This document shows, piece by piece, positions 39,602-48,271 of a DNA stretch of 64,000 bases. Origin of the DNA: Zygotorulaspora mrakii (Eukaryota > Ascomycota > Saccharomycetes > Saccharomycetales > Saccharomycetaceae); NCBI RefSeq assembly GCF_013402915.1, contig NC_050723.1:620001-684000 (forward strand), written 5' to 3'. How positions within the stretch are numbered: position 1 is the first letter of the stretch; each line of letters opens with the position of its first letter. The position numbers and the translations under genes are program-made. The notes beneath the pieces are model-generated. The model did not search any database. It saw only the letters and a list, made by a program, of their open reading frames with translations, and was not told the DNA's origin.

Positions 39602-40064
39602 TTAGTTACGTATAGAAGTTTTACGGCTTTCTGCTCTATTAATAGAATGATATGATAATATCTACTATGTGAACGGGTTTCCGATGTCCAACGAATACGG
39701 CGCGTTTCCTAAGGTTCCTGAATACAAGTCCGTTACTGCTGCGGGGCTATTGTTCTTCTATTCCTTCGTTTTTGAATCTGCTTTCTTCGTATAGCTTATC
39801 AGTCCTAAAAAGGTGAATAGAAGCGAGAACGTTTTTGCGGCACCGCGATTAGCAGCAGCTTTATGGTAATCGCGGTGTCAGATCGGGTTTCAAAGCGCCC
39901 AAACTGCCAAACGGGTCATCAGGATATGTCCAAGGGCGGCGGCATTCTTTGCATCAAGAGATGAGGCAGTTATTATCTTAATTTTGAATATATAAGTCTT
40001 GACTCTTTGAAATAACATTGATGCCATACCAGTCACATGGGATTCGACTAAGCCAATTATTATA
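39602..40064. other. Intergenic, UGA4-like / GNAT, with an 11-bp inverted repeat
   Basis: Intergenic region between two genes on the same strand. A perfect inverted repeat, CACCGCGATTA (39841-39851) and TAATCGCGGTG (39867-39877) with a 15-bp spacer, stands out. GTCACATG at 40032-40039 is a Cbf1/CDEI-type octamer. No gene is seen. Confidence 0.5.
39841..39877. repeat. Perfect 11-bp inverted repeat
   Basis: The arms CACCGCGATTA and TAATCGCGGTG are exact reverse complements separated by 15 bp. It could be a paired operator for a CGG-binding zinc-cluster factor or a hairpin in the UGA4 3' region. It lies about 190 bp upstream of the GNAT gene. Confidence 0.7.
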
Positions 40065-40805
40065 ATGTTAAATACGATATCAGTTACAGCGGCAACTCAG
40101 AATTGCCACGAAGCAAATGGATGCATCGAAGGAGTGAAAAGTCACTCAAGGACTGTCGTTCCTCTTAATAAAGTCAGCAGCGTCGAGCGTGCGTCCGAAA
40201 CATTATTCAGGGCATTTGCAAAATCCACAGCAAACGACTATCTTTTGAAAAAGTTCTCCAGGATCCCACTCAATGAGAATGTGTCGCGTACTAGGTTCAA
40301 CGCAATGATTTACTACTACACGAGCTGGTTTCACGACCTGGGTGGCGAAGTCGTTGAAGCTAACGATTACGATGCGGTTGGAATTTGGTCACTCCCAGGA
40401 AGGCATCTGCCAGCCACTCTCAGCGAGGATCCAAAGTTTAACAAAACTTTTTTCGAAGACCTCGATAAGAGGAAATACGAAGTCATTCCGCCGGGAATGG
40501 GATACTACTATCTGTTTATGGTGGGCAAAGACCCTTCACAGCCAAAAGTTCGCGGTTCTGTGAAGACTATGCTAAATCACTACAAGGAAAGGGCAGATAA
40601 GGACAACTGTGCAATTGTTCTGGAAGCCATATCCGAACATGCAAGATCTGTCTACGAATACTTTGGCTTCAAAGTTTACTTGACATTTAAATATGGGGAA
40701 TCAGAAGTCAACACCCAGGGAGTCCTAGACCTCAATGGCGAGGGCTTCACAGGTTACCTGATGCTGTATCATAAAGACGCCCAGAACGTGTTTCGCAACT
40801 GCTGA
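40065..40805 (+). CDS. GNAT-family N-acetyltransferase
   Basis: 246-residue protein with the layout of a fungal GCN5-related acetyltransferase: an N-terminal helical part (SSVERASETLFRAFAKS), a beta-hairpin region with GIWSLPGR, then MGYYYLFMVGKDPSQPKVRGSVKTML, corresponding to the beta4-alpha3 acetyl-CoA loop (KVRGSV in place of the classical R/Q-x-x-G-x-G/A), and a terminal CAIVLEAISEHARSVYEYFGFKV, typical of the motif B end. The substrate is unknown; relatives in fungi are annotated as small-molecule or toxin acetyltransferases. I recognise no S. cerevisiae counterpart at this locus. Start ATG at 40065. Confidence 0.75.
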   Translation: MLNTISVTAATQNCHEANGCIEGVKSHSRTVVPLNKVSSVERASETLFRAFAKSTANDYLLKKFSRIPLNENVSRTRFNAMIYYYTSWFHDLGGEVVEANDYDAVGIWSLPGRHLPATLSEDPKFNKTFFEDLDKRKYEVIPPGMGYYYLFMVGKDPSQPKVRGSVKTMLNHYKERADKDNCAIVLEAISEHARSVYEYFGFKVYLTFKYGESEVNTQGVLDLNGEGFTGYLMLYHKDAQNVFRNC

Positions 40806-40875
40806 AAGACGGAATGAAGCAGACCAAGAGCTATGCAGTGCTAAACTGTATTTTCTTAGAAGACGTGAGGTAATC

Positions 40876-40909
40876 AAAGAGAGAGTCAAGAGAGAGTCAA
40901 GAGAGAGTC
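40876..40909. repeat. Three copies of an 11-bp repeat (agagagagtca)
   Basis: The purine-rich unit is repeated three times head to tail just after the GNAT stop codon. It is a probable simple-sequence repeat with no visible function. Confidence 0.7.
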
Positions 40910-41065
40910 CAAAAACGCGTCTCGTTTTTCCTGGCCGGAATGGAATATTGTTGAAATATAAATCGAGATTGTAAGATATATTAAAGAGATGACTTATAAG
41001 CATCAGAAATAAGACAATTGGTCTGTAAAACAAAATAAACGAAGTCAGATGAAACCCTAACAGAA

Positions 41066-41098
41066 TGTCAATCGATACTGGAAAGATATCGGTTGACA
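41066..41098. repeat. 12-bp inverted repeat with one mismatch
   Basis: TGTCAATCGATA (41066-41077) and TATCGGTTGACA (41087-41098) pair at 11 of 12 positions around a 9-bp spacer. It could be a protein-binding site or a transcript hairpin. Confidence 0.65.
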
Positions 41099-41517
41099 GT
41101 CTATCGCGAGACGTTTACAACTCAGGAGTCTGACTACGAAGGAGTCTATGGCATGGAACAAGAAATAACACTTGTACCGTGGATTCTATGGGACTAGAAA
41201 TGGTGTGGTGACGATGAAAATTCCTCATTCGTCGTCCTCTCTTATGGTTCGATAGGTGCAAAATGTTAGGTATAAATATTGACGTGTCTTCTAGATATTA
41301 ATGCAAGCTCAAGTAGTTTTTTCTCAATTCATGATATAAAAAATCAAGGACATATATATCTCTAAAATTGAATATCATAGTATTATCATCAATGTCAAAC
41401 CAAATTACTATCAATAAATCCGAAGAAAACATTCTTTCCAAATATCTGGCTTGTCCTAGCGCTACGTTTACATCATGGATGGAGCACACCAAAACAAGTT
41501 ATGTATCGTCGTGCTAT

Positions 41518-41610
41518 GTTCAACAAGTCGACAGCAAGTCTGCCGTAAGTCTACAACAAGTCTATAACAAGTCTACCATAATTTTGCAATAAGTTCACAG
41601 CAAGTCTGCA
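41518..41610. repeat. Degenerate CAAGTCT tandem repeats
   Basis: CAAGTCT and close variants, often preceded by ACAA or ACAG, recur about every 12-20 bp over roughly 90 bp of noncoding sequence. No function is evident. Confidence 0.6.
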
Positions 41611-42265
41611 AATAGTGTATATAGTTTCTCTCGAAAGAAAATTATTTGCATATGTTCCTATGGTTAACAATACTCCGTCAATTATCCGTACATTATCTGT
41701 CAATCTGCGGCCTAGCCAAGCTAGTTCCGTCATATTCCGGGAAGAGAACTATCCTTCAAAGGAAACTCTCTACTCACAAAAATATAACTACCTACGGCAC
41801 AAATGTTTCTTATATAATGACATGCAGCACATGGCAGATGTCATGGCTCCAACCCTTCAGCTGTAATGGCCGTTAATAGTGGAACAGGACACCTTGGGAT
41901 TTCTGGCTTGGGAACGAAACTTCCTTGCAGCCGGACGTAGGTTTAGCACGCCATCGTCCAATGTGACGTGGCAAGGAAGCCGTTTACGGCTTTCGCACTA
42001 CGCGCCATCCGATCAACCGTCTTTCTTCTTTCGTTCTAATTGTCCATTGCGGGGTACTTCTCCGGAAGTCCCCGAGGTGAGGAGGAAGAACTCTAAATTA
42101 GTGTCCCGATTTTACCAATTAATCGATCCTAGCGGGGTTATTTTAACGTGCGCTACTGCAGCGAAGTGAGAAATCCTTCGTACAAGTTAATTGCAAGCGT
42201 GGCAAAGTAGTCAAGGATTATCTGCTGGGGCTGTTGCCATGGCAGAGGTCTCGTTTGTATCGCTG

Positions 42266-42425
42266 TAGGGGAGTTTCATCCAGCGTCGGCACAAACGACC
42301 CGTTACGGAGGCGGTCGGGATTGCACATAGATTTAGAGTGGAAGTACAATTAAGGGGATTAGTCCCCTAAACTTGGGCGGTGGTTGTGGTATTTACCCAC
42401 TTTCACGAGTTCGATTTTCGAGGGG
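42266..42425. promoter_or_regulatory. Cluster of four STRE-like AGGGG elements upstream of RRN10
   Basis: AGGGG cores at 42266-42270, 42353-42357 and 42421-42425, and CCCCT at 42364-42368, lie within 160 bp. The middle pair forms the hairpin-like AGGGGATTAGTCCCCT. These match the stress-response element read by Msn2/Msn4 in S. cerevisiae. The last copy is about 90 bp from the RRN10 ATG. Confidence 0.45.
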
Positions 42426-42516
42426 TGTTTGAACCACGATAAAATATTTTTTTGTTTGTTTTTATTTGCCACTCGAGCAACATGACACAAAGATAGAGAG
42501 CCAAGAGGTAAAAAAG

Positions 42517-42975
42517 ATGGATTATACGGTCTATGAAGCATGCAGTGATAGAATTATAGACTCAGACAATCGGGTGGTGAGCGCAGACGAAGTGCTGGCT
42601 CAGAAAGTTGGCGAGCTGGTGCCCATCCCGTTCAAAACCCGGGAAGATCTGGAAATTGCATCTGCGCAAGACCGCAAGGATGGATTGTTTGAAGGTGAAT
42701 TGGTGCCACGGATGGATCTGCGCGTGCTGCATTACTTTGGCACACAGCTGGTTTTGCAGAAGTATCCCCATCTTGTAGGTGCTTTTGACGAGACTAGTCT
42801 TATTGCGTTGGGGCTGGTGGTGGAAAAATGGGTGAAGGATAGCATTGTCTCGAAGGATGAGGTAGACAGAAAGAGGGGCGACGACGAGGAGACGGGGAAT
42901 CTGGGCATAGGCGTCGGTCCCTCGCAGGTGATTTGCAAAAAGGTAGACTACAGGCACTCGCCATCGAATATATGA
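42517..42975 (+). CDS. RRN10: Upstream activation factor (UAF) subunit Rrn10
   Basis: 152-residue subunit of the UAF complex that activates RNA polymerase I transcription of rDNA. It matches S. cerevisiae Rrn10 (YBL025W) over its whole length: MDYTVYEACSDRI, VVSADEVLAQKVGELVPIPFKTRE, LRVLHYFGTQLVLQKYPHL, AFDETSLIALGLVVEKWVKD and the C-terminal VDYRHSPSNI. An acidic/basic insert near residues 120-135 is lineage-specific. The start is the ATG at 42517; the frame upstream is open only via TTG. It opens a block collinear with S. cerevisiae chromosome II left. Confidence 0.95.
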   Translation: MDYTVYEACSDRIIDSDNRVVSADEVLAQKVGELVPIPFKTREDLEIASAQDRKDGLFEGELVPRMDLRVLHYFGTQLVLQKYPHLVGAFDETSLIALGLVVEKWVKDSIVSKDEVDRKRGDDEETGNLGIGVGPSQVICKKVDYRHSPSNI

Positions 42976-43207
42976 CTCGAGCTGGTACCGTGTGACGTGA
43001 CGGCGGCTCGGTTCTGTTTTTCTTCTGATGGCATCGCGCGTCGTGAAGTACGGGGCGCTATTCTCTTTTTTCTCATTTTTGGTAATGGGCATCTGGAAAA
43101 TTTTCAGAGATGTCAAGCACCTTGAGTTGAACTGTAAAAGACGTTTGGGTGCGTTCTACGGATTCAAGCTCTTCTAAGAAGTGTGTCAAAGCAAGATCAA
43201 GGTCGCG

Positions 43208-45226
43208 ATGGGTAAAAGAAGGAATTTCAAGAAAAATGGTAAGAAAACGTTCGGGGCTCGTGACGATTCGAGAGCCCAGAAGAATTGGTCTGATTTAGTA
43301 AAGGAAAATGAAAACTGGGAGAAGTATTATAGAGATCTGGCACTCTTCCCAAGTGAGCAGTGGGATGAATTCAAGAAGACCTGTCAAGCACCATTACCGC
43401 TGACTTTCCGTATCACTGGCTCAAGGGCACACGCTCAGGAGATCTTGGAAATGTTCAAAGAAAGACACCTACCAAATCTAACAAATGTCGAATTTGAAAA
43501 TGAAATTTTAAAGGCACCAATGGAACTACCGTGGTATCCTGATCATTTGGCTTGGCAATTGGACGTTCCAAAGACGGTTATAAGGAAAAATGAACAGTTC
43601 GCGAAAACTCAAAGATTTTTAGTTGTTGAAAATGCAGTAGGCAATATTTCGAGACAAGAAGCAGTCTCTATGATTCCGCCAATTGTGCTGGAAGTTGAGC
43701 CTCATCATACAGTACTGGATATGTGTGCAGCTCCGGGTTCTAAAACGGCCCAAATGATTGAAGCACTTCATAAGAATATAGATGAGCCAACCGGGTTTAT
43801 TGTTGCTAATGATGCTGATTCAAAAAGATCTCATATGTTAGTACATCAATTAAAAAGATTAAATAGTGCAAATTTGATGGTTGTCAATCATGATGCACAA
43901 TTTTTCCCAAGGATCAAAATCGGTAGTAATAATGGTACGAATAATTTCTTAAAATTTGATAGAATCCTTTGTGATGTCCCTTGTTCAGGTGATGGTACCA
44001 TGAGAAAAAATGTCAACGTTTGGAAGAATTGGACTCCACAAGGTGCCCTTGGTTTACATACCGTCCAGTTGAATATTTTACTCAGAGGTTTGAATCTTTT
44101 GCAATCTGGTGGTAGATTAGTTTACTCAACTTGTTCAATGAATCCAATTGAAAATGAAGCGGTGGTTGCTGAAGCATTGAGAAGATGGGGTGATAAAGTC
44201 AAATTGGTTAATTGTGACGAAAAACTATCTGGTTTAATTAGGTCACAGGGGATTTCTAGTTGGCCTGTAATTGATAGAACAATGACTGCAAAGACAAAAG
44301 AGGATGAATCTGTTGTTAAAAGCTGGTTCCCACCAACGGAAGAAGAATCAAAAAATTTCCAGCTGCAGAATTGCATTAGAGTTTATCCACATCAACAAAA
44401 TACTGGTGGCTTCTTCATTACAGTTTTTGAAAAATTAGAAGAAAAAATAAGCAGCAGTGCTAATGAAGAACCTCAACCAAAACGTGTTAAGTTAGAAATC
44501 AATGAAACAGGTGCCTCAGCGGAAAAGAAAGAAAGATTACCCCGTGATGCAAATGAAGAGCCGTTTGTATTCATAGATCCGCAACATGAAGCATTAAAAA
44601 CATGTTGGGGCTTTTATGGTATCGATGACAAATTTGATAAAGATACTTGTTTGGTGCGTAACGCTACCGGTGAACCAACAAGAGTTGTATATACAGTTAG
44701 CCCATCATTAAAGGAGATCATAAAAGCCAATGAAGATAGACTAAAGATAATTTATTCCGGTGTGAAATTATTTGTTTCTCAAAGAAGTGATATCGAATGT
44801 TCATGGAGAATTCAAAGTGAAGCGTTACCAATAATGAAACATCATATGTCTTCAAATAGAATTGTCGATACAAATTTGGATTTATTGAAACTATTGCTCG
44901 TCGAATCTTTCCCATCCTTTGATTCCATTAAATCTCAAGGTATTGATGATCAATTTGTTAGTCAAATGATAGAATTGAGTTCAGGTTGTGCATTTATTAG
45001 TGTGAATAGAAAAGCTGAAGACAAAGAAAACTTATTTTTACCTGTATGGAAGGGTAGTAGGTGTGTTAATTTGATGGTTTGTAAAGAGGACACACATGAA
45101 TTACTCTATAGAATTTTCAACATTGAATCTTCTGCAAAGGATAAATCAAAAGATAATGTCGAAAAGAAAGATTCTAAAGAAGAAGCCCAAGAAGAAGAGA
45201 AAGAAGACAACGAAAATGTGAAATAA
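43208..45226 (+). CDS. NCL1: tRNA (cytosine-5) methyltransferase Trm4/Ncl1
   Basis: 672-residue SAM-dependent RNA methyltransferase of the NOL1/NOP2/Sun family, which makes m5C at several positions in nuclear tRNAs. The S-adenosylmethionine motif DMCAAPGSKTAQM and the two cysteines of the family mechanism are intact: DVPCSGDG with C259 and YSTCSMNPIENE with C309 as nucleophile. The basic N-terminus (MGKRRNFKKNGKKTFG) suits nuclear import, and the C-terminal tail is Lys/Glu-rich. The start is the ATG at 43208; GTG at 43181 was rejected. It follows RRN10 as in S. cerevisiae (YBL024W). Confidence 0.96.
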   Translation: MGKRRNFKKNGKKTFGARDDSRAQKNWSDLVKENENWEKYYRDLALFPSEQWDEFKKTCQAPLPLTFRITGSRAHAQEILEMFKERHLPNLTNVEFENEILKAPMELPWYPDHLAWQLDVPKTVIRKNEQFAKTQRFLVVENAVGNISRQEAVSMIPPIVLEVEPHHTVLDMCAAPGSKTAQMIEALHKNIDEPTGFIVANDADSKRSHMLVHQLKRLNSANLMVVNHDAQFFPRIKIGSNNGTNNFLKFDRILCDVPCSGDGTMRKNVNVWKNWTPQGALGLHTVQLNILLRGLNLLQSGGRLVYSTCSMNPIENEAVVAEALRRWGDKVKLVNCDEKLSGLIRSQGISSWPVIDRTMTAKTKEDESVVKSWFPPTEEESKNFQLQNCIRVYPHQQNTGGFFITVFEKLEEKISSSANEEPQPKRVKLEINETGASAEKKERLPRDANEEPFVFIDPQHEALKTCWGFYGIDDKFDKDTCLVRNATGEPTRVVYTVSPSLKEIIKANEDRLKIIYSGVKLFVSQRSDIECSWRIQSEALPIMKHHMSSNRIVDTNLDLLKLLLVESFPSFDSIKSQGIDDQFVSQMIELSSGCAFISVNRKAEDKENLFLPVWKGSRCVNLMVCKEDTHELLYRIFNIESSAKDKSKDNVEKKDSKEEAQEEEKEDNENVK

Positions 45227-45321
45227 AAGAAACTAAGCCCTCACTTGTATATTATAGTAATTTTTTCGTCATTATTACAAATTGAATTAATTTAATACTT
45301 TTACATTTTACTATGTAGCTT

Positions 45322-47946
45322 TCATTGCTGTTGAAGGCCCAACGTATATATTGCAAATGATCTTTGCAATTGTCTACGTACACTAATCTTTTGAGCTTCA
45401 ACAAATGAATCAACAACAACCTTTATAGCTCTATCCAAATCCCAGGACGAAACAAATTCAGATAATCTCATCTTAGCAAAGGATTCAGCAATTCTTAATA
45501 TTGACTCCAGATGACGAACAGTAATTGGAAAAGATCCCGTCGTAACACTTTCCCTTCGTAAATCAGCATAAACTCTACTAACTTTATTCATATCCATTTG
45601 GTGCAATTTGGGATATACTTTTATCCTCGAATAATGTATATATTTCATCAAGAGTTCCTGCGGTATAGGAGAAACTTCTTCCTCTTTTTTCCTCTGTCTC
45701 TCCAATCTTTTTTGTCTTGACGATTGTCGTGCTGCAGCTTCGTCAACCTCTTCATCAAGCGGCTCGTCAATTTCTTCTGCATTTTTATTTTCCTCACTTT
45801 CAGGCTCATTATCAGGATGCGACCTGATATGCGAGTCAACTACAAAAGTTGCCAGTCTTTCATCTGCTTCTTCGTCGACCAAGTCTCTCACAACACAAAG
45901 AATATCAAATCTGGAAAGAATAGGCTCTGTCAAGCTTATATTTTGAGCTAAAGGTAATGTTGAATTATACCGGCCACCGTTTGGATTTGCGGCTGCTATG
46001 ATAGAACAACGAGCCTGAAGAGTGGTAACAATACCTGCTTTGGAAATGGATATACTCTGTTGCTCCATCGCTTCGTGGATAGAAGTACGATCCTGATCAT
46101 TCATTTTATCGAATTCGTCAATTAAACAGACACCTTTATCAGCCAACACAAGGGCACCACCTTCAAGAGTCCATTCTTTCGTTATAGGATCTTTCCTGAC
46201 AGAGGCAGTTAAACCCACAGCAGATGCACCTTGACCAGTTGCAAAGACTGCTCTATGAGCCGTCTTCTCAACATATTTCAAAATCTGTGATTTAGCTGTA
46301 CCAGGATCACCTAATAACAGAACGTTTATATCACCACGAATCGAATGCTTACCATTAACATTTTTTGGGACACCACTAAATAGGGAGCATGCAATTGCCG
46401 TTTTAATATCCCTGTGACCGTAAATTGAAGGCGCCATAGATGAGATAATCTTATCTATAATACCGCGATCTCTAGACATTTTTCTAAATTCTCTCTCTTC
46501 CTCTTCGGTCCACCCGAAAACGTCCAAGCCTTCTTCATCGCCACTTGTCATGCCACCTTCCCTCCTTTTTACTGAGTTGGCCTCGATGATAGTAGCGAAA
46601 ACCGGAAACCCATTTTTGGCATTCAAGTTACCGTCGTAGTTGTTTTTGTAAATACCAGTAACTTCAACTTCTTCACCTGGCTTTGATACATCAACTAGGT
46701 CAGCAAGCAGTATAACTTCTCTATGTCTTGGTAATCTCCCCGCAGGGACAGTACCTGGGGCTTCTTGTAAGGTAATTCTCTGGTAATTACGATAGAGAGT
46801 TTTTTCACCATTAAGACTGAATGGACCTTTTGATTTACAGTTGGTGCAAAAGGATATCTTAATTTCATCGTTTGAATCCTGAAAGAATGGACCTAATACT
46901 GACCCACATTTCAAACAGTTGAATTTAACATACTTTAATTGCGGAAAAACACCAGTTCTCCTAGTCACAACACCAGTGACACGAACTAAAGAGTTCAAAT
47001 TGTGTTCACGTAATTCTCTCAAATTGTGTATAGTTGGAAAATCAGAAATTCTGACATGTATTTCGGAATGGATACGAGCGTATTCAGGATAGTGTAGCTC
47101 CGTTGCCTCCATCGCTACGAGATCGAAAATTTTGAGCATCTCACTTGGACATTTAGCCAGAAATAAGGCCAATATAGCTTTTGACTCAGCTAGATGTCGA
47201 TAATTAACTTCCAGGGATTCAGAATTCATTTCACCAAGCACTCTTATACGTGCACCGTATACAGATCGACCAGTTTCATCGGTGTATTCTAGCAAAAATG
47301 ATTTCAATTCTCTTGCAATAGTTCTTGATACATTGGGTTGCGTTATCCACTCTGAATAACTATTCGCCTTCACGTTGCTTAAGGATTCTAACGTTAATTC
47401 TTCTGCCAAAGGATCAATTTCCATATCACTGAGCAGATCTTCATCACTATTCATTCCGTCGTCATATTTTCTTCTACGGCGACGCTTTTGGATTGGTAGT
47501 CCCATTCCATCTAATTGAGCTGCTCCTGCATCCTCATCATCGTCATCCATATATGCGGAATTCTTAAGAAGCCTATCTCTTTCGTTCAAATGAGCATCAA
47601 CACGTCTGCGCTGGTCTAAAGAGAGCTCTTCCTGTGCTTCTTCGTCGAGGCCTTCAACATCATACCTATCTTTCTCCGGATCATCGCCATAGTCAGCGTA
47701 CATATCATCACCCATTAAGTCAACCTCATTCATCTGCTCTTCGAGTTCTTCGAGGTCAGGGTTCTCATCGATTTCATCATCTTCGCCTTCTGGATTAGCC
47801 ATATCTTCTTCTATAGGTGAGCCAATCGGAGACGAAACTGGATCAAACGACCTCTCAGGAACATGCTGAGGTGAAGATGGTGGTAATCTTTCATCGTCGT
47901 CCGAGCCTTCATTGTCCTCACGTCTACGCCTTCTGCTATCTGACAT
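45322..47946 (-). CDS. MCM2: MCM2, replicative helicase subunit
   Basis: 874-residue subunit of the Mcm2-7 helicase that licenses and unwinds replication origins. An acidic N-terminus rich in Asp/Glu (about 1-110) contains the histone-binding type region. A C-x2-C...C-x2-C zinc motif lies near 344-370 (CLKCG ... CTNCK), the AAA Walker A GDPGTAKS starts near 546, and downstream are the VCLIDEFDKM Walker B and the SRFDILCVV arginine-finger segment. The C-terminal winged-helix region ends FAIYTLGLQQQ. It matches S. cerevisiae YBL023C in orientation and position. Start ATG at 47946. Confidence 0.97.
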   Translation of the reverse strand: MSDSRRRRREDNEGSDDDERLPPSSPQHVPERSFDPVSSPIGSPIEEDMANPEGEDDEIDENPDLEELEEQMNEVDLMGDDMYADYGDDPEKDRYDVEGLDEEAQEELSLDQRRRVDAHLNERDRLLKNSAYMDDDDEDAGAAQLDGMGLPIQKRRRRRKYDDGMNSDEDLLSDMEIDPLAEELTLESLSNVKANSYSEWITQPNVSRTIARELKSFLLEYTDETGRSVYGARIRVLGEMNSESLEVNYRHLAESKAILALFLAKCPSEMLKIFDLVAMEATELHYPEYARIHSEIHVRISDFPTIHNLRELREHNLNSLVRVTGVVTRRTGVFPQLKYVKFNCLKCGSVLGPFFQDSNDEIKISFCTNCKSKGPFSLNGEKTLYRNYQRITLQEAPGTVPAGRLPRHREVILLADLVDVSKPGEEVEVTGIYKNNYDGNLNAKNGFPVFATIIEANSVKRREGGMTSGDEEGLDVFGWTEEEEREFRKMSRDRGIIDKIISSMAPSIYGHRDIKTAIACSLFSGVPKNVNGKHSIRGDINVLLLGDPGTAKSQILKYVEKTAHRAVFATGQGASAVGLTASVRKDPITKEWTLEGGALVLADKGVCLIDEFDKMNDQDRTSIHEAMEQQSISISKAGIVTTLQARCSIIAAANPNGGRYNSTLPLAQNISLTEPILSRFDILCVVRDLVDEEADERLATFVVDSHIRSHPDNEPESEENKNAEEIDEPLDEEVDEAAARQSSRQKRLERQRKKEEEVSPIPQELLMKYIHYSRIKVYPKLHQMDMNKVSRVYADLRRESVTTGSFPITVRHLESILRIAESFAKMRLSEFVSSWDLDRAIKVVVDSFVEAQKISVRRQLQRSFAIYTLGLQQQ

Positions 47947-48271
47947 CGTCGATTAACCTCGGTGGGTATGATATTTTTACCAAGCACTCGAGCTCAATCA
48001 ATCCTTATTATAGGCCCGATTCCTGGAGCTAGTTTTCAGATTTAATTTAATCTAAGTACGCGATATTCGCACTTTATTGAAGTTCCCATAATAGGAATAG
48101 ATATCAAAGTTCCAACTTTTCTATCGATTTTAAACAGTCACGTGGCCCAAAGGCAGCAGACCAGTAAATGGTCTACACATTTCAGAGACATTAGGAAATA
48201 ACACTTGTCACCACATATAGAACATTAAAGAAAGCTTTAGTGAAACTCTCTTGTCGTTAACTCTTCGCCAA
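47947..48271. promoter_or_regulatory. Divergent promoter MCM2 / UBR7-like, with Cbf1/CDEI-type site
   Basis: GTCACGTG at 48137-48144 matches the Cbf1 octamer RTCACRTG exactly. No adjacent AT-rich CDEII or CDEIII is present, so this is read as a promoter site, not a centromere element. No gene is seen. Confidence 0.5.

Larger units (their letters stand above)
40806..42516. other. Gene-poor region upstream of RRN10, with repeats and STRE-like motifs
   Basis: About 1.7 kb without a gene I can support. It holds a short tandem repeat near 40876-40909, an inverted repeat at 41066-41098, degenerate CAAGTCT repeats at about 41518-41610, and four AGGGG/CCCCT stress-response cores at 42266-42270, 42353-42357, 42364-42368 and 42421-42425. 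Small ORFs here (for example 41879-42169) show no homology I recognise. Confidence 0.5.

Noticed and set aside
40032..40039. GTCACATG octamer as CDEI
   Set aside because: It is isolated in a promoter with no CDEII/CDEIII partner, so a Cbf1-type promoter site is more likely.
41245..41265. GGTTCGATAGG as a tRNA B box
   Set aside because: No paired T-arm stem and no A box or acceptor stem upstream.
41879..42169. 96-codon ORF in the gene-poor region
   Set aside because: No recognisable motif, begins among repeats and STRE-rich DNA, and composition is unlike neighbouring genes.
42405..42425. GAGTTCGATTTTCG as part of a tRNA T-arm
   Set aside because: The stem does not pair and no cloverleaf can be drawn.
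42562..43116. 184-codon minus-strand ORF opposite RRN10
   Set aside because: It overlaps a clearly recognised gene on the other strand and has no motif of its own.
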